A DNA stretch of 64,000 nucleotides, from the NCBI RefSeq assembly GCF_000002075.1, contig NW_004797512.1, forward strand, positions 860,518-924,517, read 5' to 3'. Origin of the DNA: Aplysia californica (taxonomy: Eukaryota > Mollusca > Gastropoda > Aplysiida > Aplysiidae). Of the stretch, positions 54,850 through 64,000 are shown piece by piece; position 1 is the first letter of the stretch, and every line of letters begins with the position of its first letter. Under the pieces are notes generated by a model, which was not told the origin of the DNA, ran no database searches, and saw only the letters and a program-made list of their open reading frames with translations. The position numbers and the translations under genes are program-made.

Positions 54850-56458
54850 GTCAGTCTTGTACGGCTGCATGACGACACCCCAAACGTCATCACTGAGCAC
54901 AAAAGCTAAATCTATAACCACAGAAATGATCCATCTCTCGAAGTTTGTTCACACATCACACTCTTGTTCCAGGAATCCAGTGTAAACACCGCAATTTCAC
55001 TAAAATATTCAACAGAGTAGCCTAAAAACACGCCAAACAGCCCAGTACGTCACATTCAACGCAAAATTCTTGTGCGTCACCGGACGCTGAAGGCAATGAC
55101 TACTTTCGTTTTTCTGTTTCCCCCGTTGCTTCCGTTATTCTGGGGACACGGGTAAGGGGAAGTCACTCAAGAAAACAATTATATCCGGGCACTTTTGATG
55201 ACCCGTTCAAAACAAAAGTGGGCGATATTCGGACTTCCGGCACGTCGCAAATTGACGACAATAACGGCGAATGTTAAACAGCCGACCGAAATCGTAGATC
55301 TAGGAACCCGATGTTCCTTTCGCGCATCGCGTCTTTTGAAGTATTGAATAAACGACGATAGTCAAAGAGATTTAACCAGCTACGGTGATTCTACTGAAAA
55401 ATAATTGTGTTTTCTGAAACACCTAGTCCGTGACGACACGACAGACGCACAAGTAATCGGAATTGTTCGCCTATTTGCAAACAAATAAACCAATTTTTTG
55501 AGCAAGTTAACCTTTCTCAATGACAAATAACATAGGATCAAAGCACACGTAAAAAAAACACAACCAAAAATACTAAATTTTGGACATTCTTGGAAGTTTG
55601 CATTGGTGTGCTCAAAATGACACTCCAGGAATTACTAAAAAACGAACATTTTTGGCACAAAATTTACAAACTCAAGATTGTAGAGCTGACAAGGGGTCTG
55701 AAACTGTTAATGCAGGTTCTACATCCTATATTTGACATGTGTATAAGTTTTGGAGGAATAAATACTAATGCATCACATTTTATGCACACTAATGTGAGAT
55801 GTGTGTGTTTTTCCCCACGTTTTGGCAATGGCTCATATATATTATATAGATCTAGATCTATCTAAACTGGCCCTCCCTGCACCCTCCAAGGCACGTCACT
55901 AGAATATCAAAGAATTGAGATAACTGCGTCCCTTTCTCCCTTTGCACAGGTTCATGTAAACGCACGCTCAGTATAAATACACGCTAAGGCCAACTTAGGC
56001 TTAGTGCCGCTTAGGAGCCCTCCCGCGAGCAGTGCATTTAGTTTAGGTTTAGGCGGAGCCTGCTGTACTCTTTACACGTGCTGGGCACTGGAAAACCTCC
56101 CTCTGTAGTATGATAGGTTAGTTCTATCAATTGTGAAGAGAAGATAAGTGCGGTACAGTAGTCTGAGTAGATCTAGATTCTAGTCTAGATCTAGATAACT
56201 ATTATAGTCTGTATAGAGCCTAATTCAAAACAAGAATGAACTGGTCATGCTGCAGTACCAAAGATGAAAACCCACAGGATACAAGGGCTTTCCCCGAAAA
56301 GAATTATATATCAATCCCAGTTCAATAAAAGGCATTCTTGTAACTAGCTTCAGTATTTTCAAATGCGACCACAAACTCATATCTAGATAGACTAGAAACA
56401 AAAGCCCAACCCGTGTTATCAACAAGTCATCATTCTGATCTCCCGTTGTCAACTCAAA

Positions 56459-56478
56459 CGTCCGCCATCTTGGATGCC
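56459..56478 (-). promoter_or_regulatory. YY1-like site in the DZIP1-DNAJC3 upstream region
   Basis: CCGCCATCTTGGATG on the plus strand, i.e. AAGATGGCGG on the minus strand, matches the core promoter YY1 motif, which often overlaps transcription starts. Its orientation is that of minus-strand transcription, so it may mark the DZIP1 start; this would put DZIP1's first exon about 4.4 kb from the coding exon and the two starts within about 300 bases. Confidence 0.4.
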
Positions 56479-56650
56479 TCTTTGTAACCTCTCGCGGGAT
56501 TTAATTCAGGCATAGATCAAGATCTACCTTTCGAATCAAATTTAATATTAAAATTAAAGGCACAGTAACTTAAGTTATATGTTTTTATTTTAATCCACAT
56601 ATCAATTTTTAAAAATATTTAAGACTTTTATTAATACGTCACACTTCCCC

Positions 56651-56660
56651 TTTTTTTGAC
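56651..56660 (+). promoter_or_regulatory. ETS-like site in the DNAJC3 promoter
   Basis: ACCCGGAAAC holds a CCGGAA ETS core 20-30 bases before the ERSE. A short motif, so weak on its own; its position in a promoter-like stretch helps. Confidence 0.35.
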
Positions 56661-56679
56661 CCGGAAACAATATTTCTGA

Positions 56680-56698
56680 CCAATAACAATAAACCACG
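56680..56698 (+). promoter_or_regulatory. ER stress response element (ERSE)
   Basis: CCAAT (56680-56684), nine bases, CCACG (56694-56698): an exact match to the ERSE consensus CCAAT-N9-CCACG bound by NF-Y and ATF6/XBP1. It lies 115 bases before the DNAJC3 start codon, and vertebrate DNAJC3 is a known unfolded-protein-response target. Site seen; binding inferred. Confidence 0.8.
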
Positions 56699-56813
56699 AG
56701 TAGAAGGCAACCAAGTGTTGTTGTGATGCCGGAACGGGCCATTTGAAGAACGTAGATCGACTTCATGAAGTAAATTTCGCTGCGTTGACAACACTGTTGT
56801 CTCTATCTTCAAA

Positions 56814-56901
56814 ATGAAGTGTGATTCATCTGAATACTGGTCTCACCTAGTGAGATCATTCACCATATTGCTTTTAACCTGTGACATATACAACTTTGAT
56901 G
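56814..56901 (+). CDS. DNAJC3: DNAJC3 exon 1 (signal peptide)
   Basis: MKCDSSEYWSHLVRSFTILL then LTCDIYNFD, 29 codons plus one base. A basic residue followed by a hydrophobic core (FTILLLTC) gives a plausible ER signal peptide with a longer than usual polar lead. The donor is GATG|GTAAGA. The start codon context is AAAATGA; it is the first in-frame ATG after the promoter-like region. The exon is assigned because its phase fits exon 2. Confidence 0.85.
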
Positions 56902-59900
56902 GTAAGAATCATGTTTAAATCGATAAAGTCGAGATGGCACAGAGGAGGTGATCACTTCTTACTTTCGGTTTCAAACGCAATGTCATTGAAGAAACGGTTT
57001 GCATGGCCTTCTTAATTTTTTAAGGCTGCTCAAAGTTTGTGTGATTTGCAAAGGGGCAACAAACTTTTGGTTTTTAATATTTCCAGTCTTAAATTCCTGG
57101 TCTTTATGGAAAATCGTAGTATAGCGTCGTACGGTACAGCCTAGATCTTGATCTATCAAGACCAAGACTAGGCTCTCTATCCCTAGATGTCTAGATCTAG
57201 ATTTTGATCTATATTTCACACTGTTGACGTTGACTGATAGTTGAATTTAAGTTAGTTAGATCTAGAATCTAGATCTAGATGTAGTTTTAGATTTTAGGTA
57301 GGGCAAGGAGAGTCTCTGAGAAGGAAGCGGAGGGTACCTTCACCCATAATGAAACATCGTCATAGTGTCACCATGGCATTTTGACTGCGGCCCGAGGTCC
57401 CCTTGGCCTCCTACGGGGGCGGGAATAATAGCCTCTATCTGTAGTCTATAGACATAGACGTATGCTGGACTCAATTTAGAGTCCGAATATAATTGTGTTA
57501 TCTATTCCAGTCCGAATAGTCACTTCGTTTGTGCTAAGGTAATATTGTTGTGGGCGGGGCTTAGGCCTATATGATGGATCTCATTTCACTCACCAGCAGT
57601 TGAAAATTTATTGTTAGGCCTACATATTTGTGAACTTGGGTAAACATTCACTAGAGGGATTAACAATTACGATAGACGAATGGTGTATGACAGCTCGTCC
57701 ATAGCGTGAGGGGCTGATTCAAAATTTATGACAAAGCGTCGGGTAATGAGTCACCACGTCTGGCCACCTGAGGCAGGTAAATTTGGTAAATTTTTACTTT
57801 TACACCCACACACAGATACACTGATTGAAGGCTAAACTGCCATAATTTTTGCTGCAGACCACACGTGTGGCCACTAAAACCTTTGCAAAACAATTGTTTT
57901 CATGTAAATATCAATCCTAATTGCCAAAACATCAAATCATTGTGAAATTTAGGGGGGCGTCGTACCCCCGTGAAACCCCCCAGTTTCTTTTTTGGTCAAA
58001 TATTACTACGCCACTGGTCCTAGTTCTGTTTTCAAACATCAATAACTCAGTAACTAGTGATTTGCGGCAAAAATGAAGGCTATATATTCGTATTCAGCAT
58101 GCAAAATACTTCTAGAAAAAAAGTATATATGAGACGGGTGTATTAGTAAAAAAATACCTTTAAGCTGCTCAAAGTTTGTCTGGTTTGCAAAGGGGCAACA
58201 AACTTTTGGTTTTTAATAATATTTCCAGTCTTAAATTCCTGGTCTTTTTATAGAAAATCGTAGTATAGCGTATAGCCTAGATCTTGATCTATCTAATCTA
58301 TCTAGACTAGGCTCTCTATCGCTAGATTTCTAGATCTACACATTTGACGTTGACTGATAGTTGAGTTTAAGATAGTTAGATCTAGATTTCTAGATCCGTG
58401 GTTTTAGATTTTAGGTAGGGCGAGGAGAGTCTCTGAGAAGGAAGCCGAGGGTACCTTCACCTTCTTCTAATGAAACGTCAGTGTCACCATGGCATTTCGA
58501 CTTCGGGCCGAGGCCCCCTTGGCCTCCTACGGGGGCAGGAATAATAGCCTCTTTTTATAGTCTATAGATATTGTCAATGAGAAAAGTGGGTTTTATCATT
58601 TGTTATAGACGTGTAATCGAAAAAATTTTCATAAAAGCTGGAAATATTTAGGAACAAGAGTCGAAAGGGACGTATGCTGGACTCAATATAGAGTCTGAAT
58701 ATAATTGTGTTATCTATTCCAGTCCGAATAGTCACTTCGTTTGTGCTAAGGTAATATTGTTGTGGGCGGGGCTTATGAAGGATCACGTTTCACTCACCAG
58801 CAGTTGAAAATTTATTGTTAGGCCTACATATTTGTCAACTTGGGTAAACATTCACTGGAGGGATTAACAATTACGATAGGTGAATGGTGTATGACAGCTC
58901 GTCCATAGCGTGAGGGGCTGATTCAAAATTTACGACAAAGCGTCGGGTAATGAGTGACCACGCCTGGCCGCCTGAGGCAGGTAAATTTGACCATGGGTTG
59001 ATAAAATAGGTGGCCACGGCGGTGCTGGACAGGTGACCATTTTACACAGTTAATAGAGAGAGAAAAAACGATAGGGGGGGGGATAGAAAGTGGCGATTTG
59101 TAGGTGGCCGTCATGGCTGGTTCGACTGTAGTTGGTGTTTTCAGCTTTTATATTCGCTAAGATTAAAGGTAGCTACGGTAGTGAGCTGCTTGTGATGTTT
59201 CATGACGGCACTTTTTTGTTTGGCTTTTTTACTTCACTCTTTTGGATAAGTATTTCTCTTGATTAGAAAGCAAGACTTAAATAGTGAGAATACACTGCAT
59301 TATATATAAAAAAGTGATTTTAATTCTTAGATTATACAGTAGTCTCCGCCTAAGATCCCACCGCTTATGGTCCCGGTTCACCTAAGATCCTACTTTCAGG
59401 TTATATATTTTAGATGGGCTTTTTTCTTTTCTTTTTATTTCTTAAGAGAAAAAAAAAGAATACGAAACCTGGGCGCGCTCAGCTGATCTACCGATTAGCG
59501 AAAATGTGCGATCATTGTATGGTCCGTCACGGATCTTCCACTTTCGTGAATCGAATGGGGTCACACCTCTGTTGTAAATCTCGATCAGTGGTTACAATTT
59601 TTGCCCCAGAGAGGATCACACCAAGGTGTGAACTCGTCGACTCTTTGCTTTCCCCAATAACCTGAGCCGTCCACCTGATCTTACATCACACACTAGGTGG
59701 GGAGGGCCTACAAGCAAGCGTCAGACTGTTTTCAATCAAAATTTTGAATTGGTGGACGCTTACATTTTCCCGACCATAGCTCTTGTCTTTCAGTCACAAC
59801 ACAACGATTTATGATGCATCATGACATGGACGGAGACCTCCGTTAGAGATGGAAAGCAATGCATTTTTTATGGGGGGACGTTGCTTGAAACCAACTGGTT

Positions 59901-62900
59901 CCCACCTGACACAGTATTTTTTTTTAAAGTATTAATTTCATTGTTTTCCCGACCAGTCCGAATTAAATAATATTGTAGCCATACAGAATTTGTATATGAG
60001 TGTTTATTATATCACCAATTTTGGATCAAGTGTACTTGTTCATTATGCCAAAAACGTAATTATCGGCAACATATAGGAGGTAGATAAAGAGTTTTAATGG
60101 GGAGTTGGGGAGCCAATGGTATTGTGTGGAAAGATTCGCTTGAAATCCTTGATTTGCAAAGTGATACAAATTGTAGATCCAAAAATTGTCAATGTTACAC
60201 TCGAAAAATAGGCCTTCAAGCTTCAAATGCTCACAAAGGAAGTATCATCATGTCTATTTTTAACTTTAAATTTACCAATATTAATATTATTGATCAACAT
60301 GGAATGGAAGACTAAACAAAATATGGTTAGGAGCAGAGGGGGAAACGACAAGCCATTTTGTTCTGGCGGAAAGGGGTGAATGGAAATGACACAGAGCATC
60401 ATCTGTTGTGGTCAAGAGAGTTCTAGAGCCATTTTCCGTCTCACCTTGGGACTATTTTAATTAATTCAGATATTGATCCAATTGATTGAGTTTTTACATT
60501 TGAGACCACATTCCAGGCCAACAATATGTAAACATGGAACTAAAATGTTAAGAAGGCTTTTATATTTTCAAAATGCTTCAACCAAAACCCCTGCCAACAT
60601 GCTACAACTCAAGAGGTGAAGAAGAAATCTTTAAACCTTCTGAAAAGGAAACAAAAAAAACAAAAACGTTTGTGTCTACTCTAGAGGGAAGGGAACAAGG
60701 AAGTTCTATAGCACAGATCATTATTTAAATCATTATTAGCTATTGACATTTGGTCAATATTCAGCTGAGGGGAAATGGATATGAATAATCAATATTATAT
60801 CCATGAATGAACTGAAGAGAAATAGGATGATGTTAGTTGAGCGAAAAATTGAATTTGGTCATATGAGTGTTATTGGCCGGGATAATATAAAAATGTTTTC
60901 TTTAATATACATTGTTTAATTCCCCCCCCCCCCCCCTTAAGAAAATTAACCTCCAAAAAACCACTGTATCTCCAAATTTCTAACCTACTCCATCTGTGAT
61001 CACCTTAATTCATTGACTATGGTACATATTATTTTGGGCTTGTCTACAAATTTTTTTTTCGGGAGGGTGAAATGAGATGATGACTAGTGCGCAGTTCAAA
61101 GGTCTTTGGTGCCACAATTTCAAATAAATATTAACATATTATACACCTAAATTTTCAGTATGATTTGTAGAATACATCTGTATTTTTTCTTTGTGTATTT
61201 TTAAACTTTGGTTCTCGTAAGAGGCGATTATGCAACACAATTTTGCTTGGATGCGGATAAAATTTGAAAATTAAAAATTAATCATCTTTGGTGGAACTCA
61301 AAAAATATGTTTGCACCTAGTCAAATGATACATCAAAATAACCAAAAGTATGAATGCTCGAAAATATTGAAAAATTTGCAGTTATTTACATACATTCCAC
61401 ATAATTTGTACTCATTTGGATCATAACGTCCGATGTTTAAAAAAAATCTTGAAAAAAGGACAAGATGCATTCACAACCAGTAAAAACACACGCGTATATT
61501 ATATGGAATTGTTTAGAACAGCATTTGGAATAAACCTACTTTTGTCTTGAGTGGTACTTTTTGTGTAATTTCACCCCCAAAAAATAGTAATTTTAGGGGA
61601 AAAAATATTTTGACAATTTAGATCTGGCACTGAAAAATATTGCTTTTCTCAATAACATTACAGAACAATGGCAATTTGAATCCATTTTACAAATATAGTA
61701 TAAATATTCTAAAGAACAGTCTTACATATCTTCAGTAAGCAAAATAGTGATACATTTTGTTTTGTAAACGTACTAAGACTGATATCTGGGCTATAATTTG
61801 GTCATCGTGCTAAAACAAAGTCGTATAATCTATGAAGTTGTGTTTCAAAACTGAATCAAAACATACGATTTTTTGTGGAAACACTAGACCTGAAAGTCAG
61901 CGTTATATTATAACCTTTATTTTAACATGGGTATGTGGATTGGAATAAAATTCTAAGCTAGAATTATAAGTCGGTTCTCGAGCCGTCGGGGGCCGCTTGC
62001 CATAGTGAAGTCACTTTAGCCGCGCCGCTGCTCACGGCTCGGCGTAGCAAATGAGTTAAAAGCTCCTTGTTGTTATGACCTTTGTGTTTCAAACAAATTG
62101 AGAAAAGTAACTGGTAGTGGAATGTCTTTGTTGATGAGGACGGATTATTTCTTTTTATATGTGTTCATGATTTTCTTCCTCATTATGAGAGGCTGAATCA
62201 GGCAACGTCATTACTCAGTGAATTATTGTCCCATGCCTTTTTACCTGTTATTTTAATCGTTTTGATTTAGATTGAATTATTAGACATTTAAATTTTTAAA
62301 ACTTCAAGATTTTGTTCCAAAAACCGAAATCCTAATTAAATGTTTTCTTCTTCCAGTTGCTGAGGGTGTTAATCCTGAGGTAGAACAGCATTTAGAGATG
62401 GGCAAAAGATTGCTCGCAGCAGGGCAACTTGCGGATGCTCTCTCTCACTATCATGCTGCTGTGGGTAAGTAAGATCCCTTGATTTGTACCTATACATACA
62501 TACGTACGTTTATTCCATTGTCAGGTCTGTTGATTTCCAAAAAAAATACTGGATATTCAAGATGCGGAGTGCAGAGGACCAGAAAACTTGGGTGTCACAG
62601 CTGTCTGAAGCATACACTGGGTTACTCAATATTGCTTTCTCTTTCTGTGGGTTACTCAATATTGCTTTCACTTTCTTCAACATTCAGCAGTGCTCAAAGC
62701 TCCTCCCAAAGGAGCTGCTTAATCCTAACATTAATCACGCAGATATCAGTGAATCTATTGAATCAGAAATTTGCTGCATATCAAATTAAGGAATGACTTT
62801 CATCCTGATGTCTGGGATTTATTTACATGTCTTTGGATGCTGTACACTAAAGGCTAAGTTAACTGTTGTGGAGAGACATTCACACTTCACCTTTTTCACT

Positions 62901-63276
62901 TGAATTGCATGCAGACCAGTAGTTGATTATTTACTACTGTAAATAATTCAATTATTGCCCATTTGTCCATAAAGATAGGACGCTAGGTCAATATTTAAAA
63001 AATCTATTTGGCCAGGAATATGCTGGGGTCTCATGGAGTGGTGTGGACGTTTTGCACCATTTAAAAAAATCTATCTTTACAAATTAATGTCCATTGTCAC
63101 ATTGTGCTCTATTTTCAATGCTGACAACGTACTGTATTGTGTCTCTGACAGAGGGTGATCCAGACAACTACCTCACATATTTCAAGAGGGCCACAGTGTA
63201 TTTGGCCTTGGGAAAGTCCCGTTCAGCGCTTCCAGACCTTAATCGTGTTGTTCAGCTCAAGCCAGATTTTACAGCG
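56814..63276 (+). CDS. DNAJC3: DNAJC3 / P58IPK orthologue, 5' part (three exons, gene continues beyond window)
   Basis: DNAJC3 is an ER-lumen co-chaperone of BiP with nine TPRs and a C-terminal J domain; it also restrains PERK/PKR (known for the vertebrate protein, about 504 residues). Here residues 1-107 are encoded: a signal-peptide exon, then LEMGKRLLAAGQLADALSHY (TPR1) and GDPDNYLTYFKRATVYLALG followed by LPDLNRVVQLKPDFTA (TPR2). These match human DNAJC3 nearly residue for residue in the LLAAGQLADALS and GDPDNY-to-DFTA stretches. Phases 1, 1 and 0 agree. The remaining seven TPRs and the J domain lie to the right of the window. Confidence 0.95.
57021..57786. repeat. Tandem duplicated block in DNAJC3 intron 1, copy 1
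   Basis: Matches 58160-58990 through long stretches (AAAGGGGCAACAAACTTTTG, CTTGGCCTCCTACGGGGGC, GGTAATATTGTTGTGGGCGG, CAGCTCGTCCATAGCGTGAG). About 1140 bases separate equivalent points. No ORF. Confidence 0.92.
58160..58990. repeat. Tandem duplicated block in DNAJC3 intron 1, copy 2
   Basis: As copy 1, with a roughly 95-base insertion around 58569-58668 and small changes. Non-coding; no splice-site duplication seen. Confidence 0.92.
59338..59400 (+). mobile_element. Possible pogo/Tigger-like element end
   Basis: CAGTAGTCTCCGCCTAAGAT, CCCACCGCTTATGG after TA resembles Tigger-type terminal sequence. No matching right end was found. Weak. Confidence 0.2.
62357..62464 (+). CDS. DNAJC3: DNAJC3 exon 2 (TPR1)
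   Basis: The acceptor is CTTCTTCCAG, then VAEGVNPEVEQHLEMGKRLL and AAGQLADALSHYHAAV; the donor is GTGG|GTAAGT, phase 1. It encodes the first TPR helix pair. Part of this exon together with its acceptor tract is found again at 50043-50125. Confidence 0.95.
63152..63276 (+). CDS. DNAJC3: DNAJC3 exon 3 (TPR2)
   Basis: The acceptor is GTCTCTGACAG, then EGDPDNYLTYFKRATVYLAL, GKSRSALPDLNRVVQLKPDF and TA; the donor is GCG|GTAAGC, phase 0. It covers TPR2 with the canonical Ala, Gly and Pro positions. The next exon should begin with the ARLQRG-like block and is outside the window. Confidence 0.95.
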
Positions 63277-64000
63277 GTAAGCTTTTTGGTATTCAATGAA
63301 AGACAAATAGAAAAGTGACTTAATACTTGTTGTCGAATTGGATTACAATGGAAAGTTATTTATTGTGTATAAGTAACAAAATGTAAAATGTCCAAAAATA
63401 CTTAGTCTCACCTCATCATGCATCTTCATATGTCACGGACAATATCAGTACTGGCAGTTGCCATGCAGTGCCTTGTTTTTCAGCTTTGTCTGACGTGGCT
63501 TGGCTTTGTTTATGATCCTATGGTTGCTTTCCATTGCATTACTGGAAGGCCACCTCCTAGTTTGATATTATGTTTCTTATTACTACTGGTGTTTATATGG
63601 AAGTGTCTAACTTCTTCCACATAGATGGTGTATTTCTGATTTGATCACATTTGGGTGCATAAAGCAAAACAGATTTGAAAAGCTTTTGGTAATTATGTAT
63701 ACAAGAGGACTGAATTTAACTTAAAATGGGCTTTCTTCTTTCACTTTTGATCTTAATGAAAGTACAATAGTGCAACACTACGTTTCAAGTTATAGATACT
63801 GGCAAAGTTTCATATTTTTTCATTCGGTAGTTTCTGAGAATATTCTGTTAACAAAATTTGGCCTTAGCTCCATTAGTAGTAAGATAAGCATTATATCAGC
63901 ATGCAGTGTTAAATGTAATCAGATGTTTTGGGTTGTTGTTGTTTTTTTCCCCACTTGCTTACTTTGAAACATAATAATAGTTAAGAAAAATGTATGTGCA
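63277..64000 (+). other. DNAJC3 intron 3 (partial)
   Basis: No exon or repeat recognised up to the window edge; the small ORFs are chance. Confidence 0.6.

Larger units (their letters stand above)
52039..56813. other. Shared upstream region between DZIP1 and DNAJC3
   Basis: No protein-coding exon recognised. It must hold the 5' non-coding exon(s) of DZIP1 and both promoters. It contains a possible TIR element (52.19-52.62 kb), three diverged copies of a roughly 200-base tandem repeat (53.5-54.1 kb), a hAT MITE (54176-54849), a GC-richer stretch at 55.0-55.4 kb with an ACTTCCGG ETS-like site near 55233, AGATCT-rich sequence from 55.8 kb, and the ERSE. The small ORFs here look like chance. Confidence 0.6.
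56902..62356 (+). other. DNAJC3 intron 1
   Basis: Apart from the duplicated blocks, AGATCT-rich sequence near 57.1-57.3 and 58.3-58.4 kb, a possible Tigger end (59.34 kb) and a C run (60921-60937), nothing recognised. 59.7-62.3 kb is plain AT-rich intron. Confidence 0.7.

Noticed and set aside
52039-56813. X-box (RFX) site for the cilium gene DZIP1
   Set aside because: I looked for GTTNCC-AT-RGYAAC-type sequence and saw only partial half-sites.

Overview
This is a eukaryotic, visibly AT-rich animal window with small exons in long repeat-filled introns. I infer a lophotrochozoan, most likely a gastropod mollusc, from protein similarity, intron style and tRNA-derived SINEs carrying a conserved CTTTCCCAAGGACACAACG-type block. 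The species cannot be fixed from the sequence alone. There is one assembly gap (17885-18508, all N).

Two host genes are recognised, arranged head to head. From about 52.0 kb down to about 10.5 kb on the minus strand lies an orthologue of DZIP1 (iguana; DZIP1L in vertebrates is a paralogue), a basal-body / transition-zone protein of ciliogenesis and Hedgehog signalling. I located 20 coding exons whose splice sites and phases join without a break, from the N-terminal DZIP1 domain through one C2H2 finger and long coiled coils to a Ser/Pro-rich and acidic tail. Two alternative last exons and one weak candidate exon lie near 10.5-14.1 kb. From 56.8 kb to the right edge on the plus strand is the start of DNAJC3 (P58IPK), an ER-lumen TPR/J-domain co-chaperone. 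Its first three coding exons (signal peptide, TPR1, TPR2) are present and the gene runs out of the window. A perfect ER stress response element (CCAAT-N9-CCACG) lies 115 bases before its start codon. DZIP1 and DNAJC3 are also divergent neighbours on human 13q32, so the pair looks like old microsynteny.

Region by region: 1-9 kb holds no recognised gene and is probably 3' flank or a long 3' UTR with repeats; 9.0-10.2 kb has three unassigned minus-strand exon candidates; 10.5-52 kb is DZIP1; 52-56.8 kb is the shared upstream region, with a hAT-type MITE and other repeats; 56.8-64 kb is the DNAJC3 5' part, with a tandemly duplicated block in intron 1.

The rest is mobile-element sequence. A dominant SINE group has about 20 copies and at least three body types joined to one common 3' tail, all left of 50 kb. 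A second tRNA-SINE family includes one copy inserted in a 5'-truncated RNase H-bearing LINE, both with clear target-site duplications. There is also a five-copy TA-type MITE family, a 145-bp hairpin MITE, and several mini- and microsatellites. A fragment of DNAJC3 exon 2 sits inside a DZIP1 intron. I see no convincing new biological system; the most useful observations are the ERSE, the conserved gene pair, the stray DNAJC3 exon fragment and the tail-sharing SINEs.
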